From Streptomyces sp. WP-1 (GTDB taxonomy: Bacteria > Actinomycetota > Actinomycetes > Streptomycetales > Streptomycetaceae): DNA of 64,000 bases. This document shows, piece by piece, positions 51,672-60,811 of this stretch (positions are counted from its first letter, which is position 1; every line of letters starts with the position of its first letter). The stretch covers positions 496,001 through 560,000 of the forward strand of contig NZ_CP123923.1 of NCBI RefSeq assembly GCF_030450125.1, read 5' to 3'. The notes under the pieces were generated by a model, which did not search any database, was not told the origin of the DNA, and was given only the letters and a program-made list of their open reading frames with translations. A program made the translations under genes and the position numbers.

Positions 51672-53230
51672 GTCACACCGAGGCGATACCCGGCTCGTCC
51701 CTCAGCGCGGCCCGGCGTACCCGGGAACTGACCGAGGCGGCGGGGCGGGTGGCCGATGTGCTGGTCGTCGGGCTCGGCGCCACCGGGGCCGGGGTCGCCC
51801 TGGACGCGGCGGCCCGCGGACTGGACGTCGTCGCGGTGGACGCCCACGACCTGGCCTTCGGCACCTCGCGCTGGAGCTCCAAGCTGATCCACGGCGGGCT
51901 GCGGTATCTGGCGTCCGCGCAGTTCGAGGTGGCGCACGAGAGCGCGGTGGAGCGGGGGGTGCTGATGACCCGTACCGCCCCGCATCTGGTCTCCGCGCAG
52001 CCGTTCGTGCTGCCGCTGACGCCGATGGTGTCGACGGCTCAGGCATCCCTCGCCTGGGCCGGGCTGCGGGCCGGGGACATGCTGCGGCTGGCCGCGCGCA
52101 CCCCGCGCCAGGTGCTGCCCGCGCCGCGCCGGCTGTCGGCGACGGAGGCGCGCCACCTGGCACCCGCGGTGCGCGGGGCCGGGCTGCGCGGCGGGCTGCT
52201 GTCCTGGGACGGGCGGGTCACCGACGACGCCCGGCTGGTGACCGCGCTGGCCCGTACGGCGGCGGCGCGCGGGGCGCGGGTGCTGACCCGGGTCCGGGTG
52301 CTGGAACTGACCGGTGGCGGCGCCCGGGTCCGTGACGAACTCACCGGCGAGGAGGGCGAGATCAGGGCCCGGGTGGTGATCAACGCCGCCGGGGTGTGGG
52401 CGGACGGTCTGGTGGACGGCATCCGGATCCGGCCCTCGCGCGGCACGCATCTGGTGCTGCGCTCGGAGCGGCTCGGGGAGCTGCCGGCCGGTCTGCACAT
52501 CCCGATCCCGGGCGAGACGAACCGCTTCGTGCTGGTGCTGCCGCAGGGGGACGGCCGGGTGTACGTCGGCCTCACCGACGAGCCGGTCGAGGGGGGCGTT
52601 GCCGATGTGCCGGAGGTGCCCGAGACGGACATCGGCTTCCTGCTCGACGTGCTCGGCTCGGCGCTGGACGTGCCCGTCGCCCGGGACGAGGTCGTCGGCG
52701 CGTTCGCCGGGCTGCGGCCCCTGCTGGACATGTCGGGGGGCGGCGCGGGGACCCGTACGTCCGACATCTCGCGCCGGCACGCGGTGCTGACCTCGGCGGA
52801 CGGGGTGACGACAGTGGTCGGCGGCAAGCTCACCACGTACCGCCGGATGGCCCAGGACGCCGTGGACGCGGCCGCCGCGGCCGAGGGGCTCTCCGTGCCC
52901 CCGTCCCCCACCGCGGGCCTGCCGCTGGTCGGTGCCGCCGCGCCCGAGCGGCTGCGGGCCCTGCCGGTGCCGAGCCGGCTGGTCCGCCGCTACGGCACGG
53001 AGGCCCTGGCCGTCCATGCCCTCGCCGCCGAGGACCCCGCCCTCGCCGCGCCCGTGCTGCCCGGCCATCCGGTCACCCGCGCCGAACTCGTGTGGGCGGC
53101 CCGGCACGAGGGCGCCCTGGACGAGTCCGACCTGCTGGACCGCCGCACCCGCATCGGCCTGGTCCCGGCGGACCGGGAGGCGGCGCTGGACGCGGCGCGG
53201 GAGGTGGTGACGGAGGGGGTGTCGGGCTGA
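51668..53230 (+). CDS. glpD: Glycerol-3-phosphate dehydrogenase (FAD), GlpD-type
   Basis: 520 residues. The FAD dinucleotide-binding motif VLVVGLGATGAGVALDAAAR occurs at the N terminus, followed by GTSRWSSKLIHGGLRYLASA, the substrate-site region unique to GlpD. The middle strands contain RVVINAAGVWADGLVDGIRI and the C-terminal signature VTTVVGGKLTTYRRMAQDAV. It oxidises glycerol 3-phosphate to dihydroxyacetone phosphate (DHAP) and feeds electrons to quinone. DHAP is also the backbone used by alkyl-DHAP synthase-type enzymes, one of which is encoded next door. The ATG lies within the TetR stop (ATGA). Confidence 0.93.
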   Translation: MSHTEAIPGSSLSAARRTRELTEAAGRVADVLVVGLGATGAGVALDAAARGLDVVAVDAHDLAFGTSRWSSKLIHGGLRYLASAQFEVAHESAVERGVLMTRTAPHLVSAQPFVLPLTPMVSTAQASLAWAGLRAGDMLRLAARTPRQVLPAPRRLSATEARHLAPAVRGAGLRGGLLSWDGRVTDDARLVTALARTAAARGARVLTRVRVLELTGGGARVRDELTGEEGEIRARVVINAAGVWADGLVDGIRIRPSRGTHLVLRSERLGELPAGLHIPIPGETNRFVLVLPQGDGRVYVGLTDEPVEGGVADVPEVPETDIGFLLDVLGSALDVPVARDEVVGAFAGLRPLLDMSGGGAGTRTSDISRRHAVLTSADGVTTVVGGKLTTYRRMAQDAVDAAAAAEGLSVPPSPTAGLPLVGAAAPERLRALPVPSRLVRRYGTEALAVHALAAEDPALAAPVLPGHPVTRAELVWAARHEGALDESDLLDRRTRIGLVPADREAALDAAREVVTEGVSG

Positions 53231-53246
53231 GGGGGAGGTGCCGGGC

Positions 53247-53297
53247 TGAGGGGCGTACGTCGGCGATCGCCGTCGCGTTCCTCGTCCCCGCCCCTCA
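53247..53297. terminator. Inverted repeat between glpD and the WGR gene
   Basis: TGAGGGGC (53247-53254) pairs with GCCCCTCA (53290-53297), enclosing a CGGCGATCGCCG palindrome. It sits in the 64-bp convergent gap and ends at the WGR gene's stop, a plausible bidirectional terminator. Confidence 0.45.
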
Positions 53298-54746
53298 CAC
53301 GAGCCGCCGGATGTCCCCCCGCACCCGGTAGAAACCCCCCGCCGCCGGGTGCAGGGCGTCCACGACGTAGCGGGCGCCCGGGACGCGTATCGCGCGGGGG
53401 AACTGGACGTTCCAGGAGGATTCGTAGCCGCCGGAGATGACGTGGACCCGGAGGCGGCCGGATTCCTGGACACACTCGACGACGACCGAGCCGGTCGGGG
53501 CCTGGGCCACGGTGGCGACGGCCTCGACGGCGGTGGCGGGGGCGTACGCCGGGAGCGCGGCGGCGAGTTTGACGTCGCGCACGACCGGTACCGAGCCCTG
53601 CTGGGCCGCGCCGACGGCGGCCTCGCTCGCGTCCACGCACACCAGGGAGCCGTCCGTGGTCACCAGGTACAGCCGTTCGTCGCGGTACTGCATCGACAGC
53701 GCCGAGCCGCTGCCCGTGCCGAGCTTCCACAGCCGGGTGCCGTCGCGGTCGAAGCAGTAGACGGACGAGGCCGCGTCCCCGGCGAACACGAACCGGCCGC
53801 CCGGCGAGGTCGCGCAGGAGTACACCGCGCTGTCGCAGGCGTACGTCGCCTCGATCGCGCCGGTCGCCTTCGACAGCCGCTGCACCACGCGGTGCCCGGT
53901 GCCCGCGTACACCGCGTCGTCCTCCTGCCAGCCGAACAGCACCCCGCCGCGAGTGCGGGTGTGCCACAACTCGCCGCCGCCGTCCGGCCGGTAGGCGGTG
54001 ACGCCCTGGTGGTGGCCGTGGTAGACGGCGCGGTCGTCGGCGCGCACCATCCAGGCGTGCTCGCCCTGGCTGCGGCGGGCCCACTGGTGCTCGTCCTCGT
54101 GGTCGATGACGGTGAGCCGGCCTTCACGGTCGGACACGTTGAGCACGCCCTCGTGGATGTCCAGCCAGAAGATGTCGACGTCGGCGTTGATGTCGTACGC
54201 GGCGAAGGGCAGTTTGGAGGACAGGTCGTACACCTTGCCGTCGTCGCAGCCCGCGTAGATCCAGAAGTCGTCGGCGACCAGGCACTTCACGCCGTCCGGC
54301 AGCCCGAAGCGGGCCAGTACGGCGCCCTCGTGGTCCAGGGTGTAGACGTCGCCCGCCTGATTGCCGACCCAGCAGTGGTCGTCGTCCACATGGATGCCGA
54401 ACGCCGCGGAGCCGGTCCGGAACCGCCACAGCACCGGTGCCACGGCGCGGGCGGTGGACGGGGCCGAGCTGACCTGGCGCCGGGTCACCGGCCGGGGCGC
54501 GCGGCCGCCCGGCACCGCGGGGGCGTACCCCTTGCGGACCTTCTCCCCCACCTTCTTCGCCGCGGCGGCCCGCGCCTTCTCCACGGTCGGGAAGGTGCTG
54601 ATCTGCGTCTGGCCGCCGGCGCCGATCCGGCCGTACCGCACCGTCACCACCGGTCCGTCGACGCTCACCTCGTAGAACTTGTGCGCGCCGCCGCCCTCCT
54701 GCGACAGCTCCAGATACGTCGTCTCCGCCGCGGACACCGCAGACAT
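53295..54746 (-). CDS. WGR-domain protein with C-terminal beta-propeller
   Basis: 483 residues. The N-terminal WGR domain (residues ~10-80) contains KFYEVSVDGPVVTVRYGRIG and TFPTVEKARAAAAKKVGEKV, the fold found in PARPs, MolR-type regulators and some DNA-associated proteins. The C-terminal ~370 residues form a PQQ-like/WD-type propeller with repeated hydrophobic blades (for example VLWRFRTGSAAFGIHVDDDH and LWKLGTGSGSALSMQYRDER). GGAGGGG lies upstream of the ATG at 54746. Many streptomycetes carry the same WGR-propeller protein; its function is unknown. Confidence 0.88.
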   Translation of the reverse strand: MSAVSAAETTYLELSQEGGGAHKFYEVSVDGPVVTVRYGRIGAGGQTQISTFPTVEKARAAAAKKVGEKVRKGYAPAVPGGRAPRPVTRRQVSSAPSTARAVAPVLWRFRTGSAAFGIHVDDDHCWVGNQAGDVYTLDHEGAVLARFGLPDGVKCLVADDFWIYAGCDDGKVYDLSSKLPFAAYDINADVDIFWLDIHEGVLNVSDREGRLTVIDHEDEHQWARRSQGEHAWMVRADDRAVYHGHHQGVTAYRPDGGGELWHTRTRGGVLFGWQEDDAVYAGTGHRVVQRLSKATGAIEATYACDSAVYSCATSPGGRFVFAGDAASSVYCFDRDGTRLWKLGTGSGSALSMQYRDERLYLVTTDGSLVCVDASEAAVGAAQQGSVPVVRDVKLAAALPAYAPATAVEAVATVAQAPTGSVVVECVQESGRLRVHVISGGYESSWNVQFPRAIRVPGARYVVDALHPAAGGFYRVRGDIRRLV

Positions 54747-54857
54747 GGCACACCCCTCCCCACAGCGGACCGGCGGCCGTTCCCGCAGGTCCTCAACTGG
54801 TGACACCGTAGGCGGGGGCACTGACAATCGACCGGGACGGCGAGGCGCCCGCACCGC

Positions 54858-55832
54858 TCAGCCGCCGAGCAGCTCCGCGAACCGGCGGGCGTCGATGTTG
54901 CCGCCCGAGGCGATGACGCCGACCCGGGGCGGGAGGTCGCCGACGCGCCCGGCGAGGAGGGCGGCAAGACCGGTGGCGCCGCTGGGTTCGAAGACGGCCT
55001 TCAGCCGGTCGAAGGCGAAGCGCATGGCGTCGATGATCTCGGCGTCGCCGACCAGCGCGACGGAGTCCACCAGGTGCCGGTTGACGGCGAAGGTCAACTC
55101 GCCCGGAACGGCGACCGCCTGGCCGTCGGCGACGGTGCGGGGCACGGGGACGGCCACCCGGGCGCCGCGCTCCAGGGAACGCTTGGTGTCGTCGCTGCCC
55201 TCGGGTTCCACGCCGATGACCCGGATGTCCCGGTGCAGCCCCTTGGCCGCGACCGCGCTGCCGGCGATCAGCCCGCCGCCTCCGACGGGCACCAGCAGCG
55301 CGTCCAACGGGCCGGTTTCTTCGAGGAGTTCGAGGGCGGCCGTACCCTGGCCCGCGATGACGTCCGGGTGGTCGTACGGCGGGATGAGGGTCAGGCCCCG
55401 CTCCTCGGCGAGCGCCGTGCCGAGCGCGACGCGGTCCTCGGTGTAGCGGTCGTAGGTGACGATCTCGGCGCCGTACCCGGCGGTGGCCTCCATCTTGGAG
55501 CGCGGGGCGTCCTCGGGCATCAGGATGACGGCGGTGGTGCCGAGTTCGCGGGCGGCGAGGGCGGTGGCCTGGGCGTGGTTGCCGGAGGAGAACGCGGCGA
55601 CGCCCTTGGCCCGTTCCTCGGGCGCGAGTCCGGCGATGGCGTTGTAGGCGCCGCGGATCTTGAAGGCGCCCATCCGCTGGAGGTTCTCGCACTTGATGAA
55701 CACCCGCGCGCCCACCCGTTCGTCGAGGGTGCGCGAGGTGAGGACCGGGGTGCGGTGGGTGAAGCCCTCGATGCGCGCGGCGGCCGCGCGGATGTCGTCG
55801 AGGCTCACGGGCAGGGCGGCGGCGCCGGACAT
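54858..55832 (-). CDS. PLP-dependent threonine/serine dehydratase-type lyase
   Basis: 324 residues of fold type II PLP enzymes. The Schiff-base Lys is in MGAFKIRGAYNA, the substrate Ser/Asn loop is SSGNHAQATALAA, and the phosphate-binding glycines are in VPVGGGGLIAGSAVAAKG. The sequence falls in the serine racemase/threo-3-hydroxyaspartate ammonia-lyase/EutB-like group rather than the biosynthetic IlvA group, which carries a C-terminal ACT domain that is absent here. The neighbouring DauR-like regulator often governs amino acid catabolism genes. The exact substrate (L-Thr, L-Ser, hydroxyaspartate or a D-isomer) is unclear. Confidence 0.88.
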   Translation of the reverse strand: MSGAAALPVSLDDIRAAAARIEGFTHRTPVLTSRTLDERVGARVFIKCENLQRMGAFKIRGAYNAIAGLAPEERAKGVAAFSSGNHAQATALAARELGTTAVILMPEDAPRSKMEATAGYGAEIVTYDRYTEDRVALGTALAEERGLTLIPPYDHPDVIAGQGTAALELLEETGPLDALLVPVGGGGLIAGSAVAAKGLHRDIRVIGVEPEGSDDTKRSLERGARVAVPVPRTVADGQAVAVPGELTFAVNRHLVDSVALVGDAEIIDAMRFAFDRLKAVFEPSGATGLAALLAGRVGDLPPRVGVIASGGNIDARRFAELLGG

Positions 55833-55896
55833 GGCGAAGTCCTCTTTCTGTACCGGGTGTTCATCGGGTGCTGCGGCTCCGGCCGGGTGCGGGCCC

Positions 55897-56544
55897 CTAC
55901 GGGTCCGACGGCGGTTTCGCGTAGTTGTAGACGGTCGCCCGGGACACACCGAGGAGATCGGCGATGGTCCGGGCGGCGTCACGGGACTCGAAGTAGCCGT
56001 CGCGGTTGAGCTGTTGCACGAGGGCCTTCTTGTCCGTCCGGCTGAGCGACCGGGGCGGGGCGCCGCGCTCGGCGGAGAACTCCTCCACCACCCGGCGCAG
56101 TTCGCGCGCGTGGCGGTCGCGCAGTGTCTCCAGGGGCGTGTCGCCGTGCCCGTCGTCGGTGGCCACGAGGTTCGCCAGGGTGAGCGTCACGGGCGACAGG
56201 ACGGAGACGTCGAGGTTGAGGCAGAGCGCCGCGATGTACCGCCCCTCGGCGTTCTTGATGCCGATGGAGGTGCTTTTGGCCGGGCGGCCGTCGGGGAAGC
56301 GGTTGGGGTAGTTCTGGACGACATCGGGGTAGGCGGGGTCGGCGATGCGGCTCAGCCCCAACTCCGTCGCTGGATCACCCACCTGACGGCCCGACAGGTT
56401 GTTCTCGATGGCCCGGATCGAGCGGTCCGGGTCGCGCAGGTCGTGCAGGACCACTTCGCACAGGCCCGGGAACATCCGCCCCAGGGCGACGGCGATCTTC
56501 TCGGCCTCTTGGACGAGATGCTCGTCCGCCGCCCCGCTCTCCAT
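55897..56544 (-). CDS. DauR/YheO-type PAS regulator
   Basis: 215 residues. The PAS-like YheO domain (residues ~10-120) has GLCEVVLHDLRDPDRSIRAI and KSTSIGIKNAEGRYIAALCL; the C-terminal helix-turn-helix is FESRDAARTIADLLGVSRAT. The family includes DauR of Pseudomonas, which regulates D-arginine catabolism. ATG at 56544 is used; GTG at 56562 (with GAGG 5 nt upstream) is an alternative. The gene precedes the dehydratase by about 65 bp on the same strand. A repeated TGAGGC motif upstream may be its binding site. Confidence 0.88.
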   Translation of the reverse strand: MESGAADEHLVQEAEKIAVALGRMFPGLCEVVLHDLRDPDRSIRAIENNLSGRQVGDPATELGLSRIADPAYPDVVQNYPNRFPDGRPAKSTSIGIKNAEGRYIAALCLNLDVSVLSPVTLTLANLVATDDGHGDTPLETLRDRHARELRRVVEEFSAERGAPPRSLSRTDKKALVQQLNRDGYFESRDAARTIADLLGVSRATVYNYAKPPSDP

Positions 56545-56555
56545 CCGCCCCCCAA

Positions 56556-56596
56556 GCCTCACTTTGGCCTCAAAATCTATTTCTGGACGATGAGGC
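56556..56596 (-). promoter_or_regulatory. Repeated TGAGGC motif upstream of the DauR-like gene
   Basis: On the minus strand TGAGGC occurs twice with 11-bp spacing (56572-56567, 56561-56556), one helical turn apart. A third copy in inverted orientation (56591-56596) makes a 30-bp inverted repeat. The sites lie at or just before the start codon, in locally AT-rich DNA. This is a candidate operator for the regulator's own operon. Confidence 0.55.
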
Positions 56597-56679
56597 TAAG
56601 CGATCGGTCGGCCGCTGTCCAGGGAGTGGCTGTCCCAGGGAGCGGCTGTTCCAGGGAGTACCTGCGGCGCAGGCCCACG

Positions 56680-58572
56680 TCAGCGGTCCTTGGCCAGGGC
56701 GACGAGTTCCGCGAACAGCCCGCCGCCCGCCACGAGTTCGTCGTAGTGCCCCTGCTCCACGATGCGGCCCTCGCGCATGACGACGATCCGGTCGGCGAGG
56801 CGGGTGTTCTCCAGCTGGTGGGTGACCACGATGGTCATGCGCCGGGCGGCGATCCGCTTGATCTCCAGGAAGATGCGGTGCTCGCCGCGCGGATCCATCT
56901 GCGAGGTGGGTTCGTCCAGGATGAGCAGGGGCGTGCGGCGGTACAGCGCGCGGGCGCAGGCCAGCCGCTGCCACTGCCCGCCGGACAGCTCGACGCCACC
57001 GTAGACCTCCCGCGCGAGCAGTGTGTCGAGGCCGTGCGGCAGCCCCTCGATCACCTCGCGCATGCCGACGGCCTCCGCGGCCGCCCACACCGGGTCGTCG
57101 TCGTGGGTGCGCGGCTGGCCGAGGGTGATGTTCTCCCGGGTGCGCAGCGGCCAGCAGGCGAAGTTCTGCGGCACGAGCGCGGTGCGGGACCAGACGGACT
57201 CGGGCCGGGCGCCCGCCAGATCGATGCCGTCCCACAGGACGCGGCCCTTGTCTGGCAGGAGGATGCCGGTGATCAGCCTGGTCAGCGTGGACTTGCCGGA
57301 GCCGTTCTCGCCGACGACCGCGAGGATCTCACCGCGGCGCAGGGTGAGCGAGACACCGTCCACGGCGGGCATCTCCTTGCCGGGGTAGCGGTGCGCCACC
57401 TCGTCCAGGCGGATCTCCGCCACCTCCGCCGGGACGACCGACTCCCCGCGCCGCGGGGCGCGTTCGGCGGCCAGGTCGAGGAAGGCGCGCATGTCGGCGA
57501 GGTAGAGGGAGGTGTGGAACATGGCGGCGCCGTTCTGCACGAACTGGGTCAGCGCGCCGAGCGTGGTCTGCACGGCGACGACCGCGGTGGCGGCGACGGG
57601 CAGCGCCACCCGCCCGGTCATCGCCAGCCAGGCGAGCGCGGCCCAGGTGACGAGCAGGAACAGTCCGCCGAGCGCGGAGGTCGCGAGGACGATGCGGAGC
57701 ATGCGGGGCGCGGTGTCCAGGACGCGCCGGTCGATCCGCTCGGACAGCGCGCGGTACCAGTAGACGAGGTAACCGGTCATCCCGTTCGCGCGGACCTCGT
57801 CGCCGTGCCGGGAGTACGCGGCCCACCAGCGCATCATGCCGCGTACGTTGCGGTCGGCGAGGTTGAGGTAGTGGGTCTCGTAGTCGACGCGGGCCGAGAG
57901 CACCGCTCCGAGGCCGGCGGGCAGCACCGCCAGCAACAGCAGGGGCAGCATCAGCCAGTGCAGCGCGGTGATCACACCGCCGGCGGCGATCATGCGGACG
58001 AGGGCGGCCATGAACCGCTGGGCGTCCTTGACCATGGTGGTGGTGCGGGTGACGCCGACCTCCGCGGCCTCCTGCCGGTCGGCGAAACCGTCCTCGCCGT
58101 ACGCCGACGCCTCCACATGGCAGACGGCGGAGACGAGCGCCACGTCGGCCTCGGTGACCAGGCGCGGGGTGATCCGGCCGTCGGCGTAGGAGGCGAGGGC
58201 CGAGCTGATCCGGCCGGTGGCGGCGGCCGCGGTGACGACGGCGAGGGCGGGCAAGGCTCCGTGCAGGCGTTCGGAGACCGGGCCCGGGCCGAGGACGTGG
58301 GTCATGGCCCGCGAGGTGGCGGTCAGGACGAGGGCGGCGGCGACTCCGGTGACGAGCTGGCACCCGAGCAGCAGGAGGACACCGGTCCGGTCCACCGCCC
58401 AGGCCATGCGTGCGGTCCGGCCGAGCACCGAGGGGAGCCGGCCGCACATGGTGCGGAAACTGGCCTCTTCCAGCGGATTCTTGCCGGACTCCCCCTCGTA
58501 GCCGATCGTGGCCGGTGGCGGTGGTGGCGGCGACGGTGGGGTCGGGGAGCTTTCGGTCGAGGCGTCGGTCAC
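56680..58572 (-). CDS. ABC exporter, fused membrane and ATPase domains
   Basis: 630 residues. A cytosolic Pro/Ser-rich N terminus is followed by a type IV exporter membrane domain (about residues 65-345, six helices) and the nucleotide-binding domain with Walker A VVGENGSGKSTLTRL, the signature LSGGQWQRLACA and Walker B LLILDEPTSQMDP. The switch His is in TIVVTHQLENTRLADR. GTG at 58572 is chosen for GGAGG 7 nt upstream. A half-transporter like this should act as a homodimer or pair with another half. The cargo is unknown. Confidence 0.92.
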   Translation of the reverse strand: MTDASTESSPTPPSPPPPPPATIGYEGESGKNPLEEASFRTMCGRLPSVLGRTARMAWAVDRTGVLLLLGCQLVTGVAAALVLTATSRAMTHVLGPGPVSERLHGALPALAVVTAAAATGRISSALASYADGRITPRLVTEADVALVSAVCHVEASAYGEDGFADRQEAAEVGVTRTTTMVKDAQRFMAALVRMIAAGGVITALHWLMLPLLLLAVLPAGLGAVLSARVDYETHYLNLADRNVRGMMRWWAAYSRHGDEVRANGMTGYLVYWYRALSERIDRRVLDTAPRMLRIVLATSALGGLFLLVTWAALAWLAMTGRVALPVAATAVVAVQTTLGALTQFVQNGAAMFHTSLYLADMRAFLDLAAERAPRRGESVVPAEVAEIRLDEVAHRYPGKEMPAVDGVSLTLRRGEILAVVGENGSGKSTLTRLITGILLPDKGRVLWDGIDLAGARPESVWSRTALVPQNFACWPLRTRENITLGQPRTHDDDPVWAAAEAVGMREVIEGLPHGLDTLLAREVYGGVELSGGQWQRLACARALYRRTPLLILDEPTSQMDPRGEHRIFLEIKRIAARRMTIVVTHQLENTRLADRIVVMREGRIVEQGHYDELVAGGGLFAELVALAKDR

Positions 58573-59225
58573 CTGCGTCCCTCCTCGGGGTCGGCACCGC
58601 ACCTGGGTGGTCCGGTGGCGCCAGGTTCAACGAGGAGGCGGCGATTCGAACGCGCTCGATTCCGGACGAAGAGGCGGTCCGTGATCCGGGGGCGTCGAAC
58701 GCACGGTCGCGACCGTGCGCAGTCGGCACAGGGGCTCTCGCGTCGACGGGCGTGGCCGAAACGCCGGTGCCGGACTCGGGTGGGGCGGGTGCGACGGATG
58801 GGGTCACCGGTTCGTCCGGGCTCGGCGGGAGAGGGCAGGCGGGGAGACAGGACGGGGCGGGGAACTACCCGAGCGCAGTGGATTAACCGTTCCCCGCCCC
58901 GGGTCGACCACCGCCGGTACATCGCCGGTATGTCGACGATCGGCGGGGGCCGGTCTGGGGCGCTGCGGCACACGGGGGCGTACCGCGGGCGTGCTGAGGC
59001 GGGCCGCGAGGCGCTGAGGCGGACCGCGGCGATCGAAGACCTCGTTCAGACCTTGCGTCGCCGCCCGCCGGGAGGCCAACGGAGACGGACCGACCGGGTG
59101 ACGCTCGATCTCGCCGGGGCCCGGCCCGTGCACAGCCGCATGGTGGCTCCCCACCGATGGTGCGACATTGGGAGGAGACTGTCCGACGAGGAGACTGTCC
59201 GACGAGGGGTAATCCTGGAGGGGCG
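58573..59225. other. 653-bp region without a convincing gene
   Basis: Divergent upstream region of the ABC exporter and the GCS2-type ligase. Frames on both strands are Arg-rich and lack family features. A frame from ATG 58930 (starting STIGGGRSGALRHTG) could be a small gene but has no good ribosome site. Near its right end is a perfect 16-bp tandem duplication (59172-59203). Confidence 0.45.
59172..59203. repeat. Perfect 16-bp tandem duplication upstream of the GCS2-type gene
   Basis: The unit GAGGAGACTGTCCGAC occurs twice head to tail, 23 bp before the ATG at 59226. It lies where the 5' leader or the ribosome site of the ligase gene is expected. Confidence 0.9.
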
Positions 59226-60704
59226 ATGGGGCGTGACGTCCCGGCGCTCGTGTTCACCCGCGAGGACCGCCGCCGGTACCGGGTCAAGATGCAGGAGTGC
59301 CTGGACGCGTTCGCGAAGATGCTCCGGGAGGCACGGTTCGACTCCGAGCGGCCGCAGGTGGGCCTGGAGATAGAGCTGAATCTGGTGGACGACGACGCCG
59401 AGCCCGCCATGCGCAACAGCGATGTGCTGGACGCGATCTCCGATCCCGCGTGGTCCACCGAGCTGGGCCGGTTCAATCTGGAGGTCAATGTGCCGCCGCG
59501 GCGGCTCACGGCGGGCGGTCCGGACGCCTGGGAGTCGGAGATCCGGGCCGCGCTCGACCACGCCGACGAGCGGGCCCGCTCGGTCGGCGCCCGGCTGATC
59601 ACGGTCGGGATCCTGCCGACGCTGCGGCAGGAGGACATCGGCGAGGAGACGCTCTCGGAGAACCCGCGCTACCGGCTGCTCAACGACCAGGTCTTCGCGG
59701 CGCGGGGCGAGGATCTGCGTATCGAGGTGGACGGCGTCGACCGGCTGCGCACCTACGCGGACAGCATCACCCCGGAGGCCGCCTGCACCAGCACCCAGTT
59801 CCATCTCCAGGTCTCCCCCGAGGAGTTCGCCGACTACTGGAACGCCGCGCAGGCCATCGCCGGTGTCCAGGTGGCGCTGGCGGCGAACGCGCCCTTCCTG
59901 TTCGGCAAGGAACTGTGGCACGAGACCCGGATCCCGCTGTTCGAGCAGGCCACGGACACCCGCCCGCAGGAGATCAAGGTGCAGGGCGTACGGCCCCGGG
60001 TGTGGTTCGGGGAGCGGTGGATCACCAGCGTCTTCGATCTGTTCGAGGAGAACGTGCGCTACTTCCCCGCCCTGCTCCCGCTGTGCGACGACCAGGACCC
60101 GGCGGAGACCCTGGATCGCGGCGATGTGCCCGAACTCGGTGAACTCACCCTGCACAACGGCACGATCTACCGCTGGAACCGCCCCGTCTACGCCGTCTCC
60201 CGGGACCGGCCGCACATCCGTGTGGAGAACCGGGTGCTGCCCGCCGGTCCGACCGTCGCCGACACCCTCGCCAACGGCGCCTTCTACTACGGGCTCACCC
60301 GCGCGCTGGTCGAGGAGGACCGGCCGGTGTGGTCGCGGATGTCCTTCAAGGCCGCCGAGGAGAACCTGCACAGCGCCGCCCGGTACGGCATGGAGGCGCT
60401 GCTGTACTGGCCCGGCGCCGGTGAGGTCACCGCGCCCGAACTGGTGCTGCGCCGCCTGCTGCCGCTCGCCCATCGCGGGCTGGAACGCTCCGGGATGGAC
60501 GCGGCCTGGCGGGAGCCGCTGCTCGGCATCATCGAGCAGCGCTGTGTGGCGGCGCGCAACGGCGCCGTGTGGCAGAAGGAGATGTTCCACCACATCATCG
60601 ACTCCACCCACTGCTCCCGGCACGAGGCGCTGCGGCGCATGACCGAGCTGTACATCGACTACATGCACCTCAACGCCCCGGTCCACACCTGGCCGGTCGA
60701 CTGA
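59226..60704 (+). CDS. GCS2-type glutamate-cysteine-ligase-like enzyme
   Basis: 492 residues. The ATP-grasp-like GCS2 core has VGLEIELNLVDDDAEPAMRN as the metal/glutamate site, then CTSTQFHLQV and VENRVLPAGPTVADTLANGA. Family members join an amino acid carboxylate to an amine, such as Glu to Cys in glutathione-type pathways. Streptomycetes use mycothiol rather than glutathione, so the true substrates are probably other carboxylate-amine pairs. GGAGGGG lies 3-8 nt upstream of the ATG. Confidence 0.9.
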   Translation: MGRDVPALVFTREDRRRYRVKMQECLDAFAKMLREARFDSERPQVGLEIELNLVDDDAEPAMRNSDVLDAISDPAWSTELGRFNLEVNVPPRRLTAGGPDAWESEIRAALDHADERARSVGARLITVGILPTLRQEDIGEETLSENPRYRLLNDQVFAARGEDLRIEVDGVDRLRTYADSITPEAACTSTQFHLQVSPEEFADYWNAAQAIAGVQVALAANAPFLFGKELWHETRIPLFEQATDTRPQEIKVQGVRPRVWFGERWITSVFDLFEENVRYFPALLPLCDDQDPAETLDRGDVPELGELTLHNGTIYRWNRPVYAVSRDRPHIRVENRVLPAGPTVADTLANGAFYYGLTRALVEEDRPVWSRMSFKAAEENLHSAARYGMEALLYWPGAGEVTAPELVLRRLLPLAHRGLERSGMDAAWREPLLGIIEQRCVAARNGAVWQKEMFHHIIDSTHCSRHEALRRMTELYIDYMHLNAPVHTWPVD

Positions 60705-60811
60705 GACGCGGCAGCCTCGACTCCTCCGGCCGGGTGTGCGCCGGGGCGCGGACACGCGCGGGGGCGGGCCGGTCCGGGTGTGGCGGGCGCCGTGATGGAA
60801 CCCTGCGGCCC

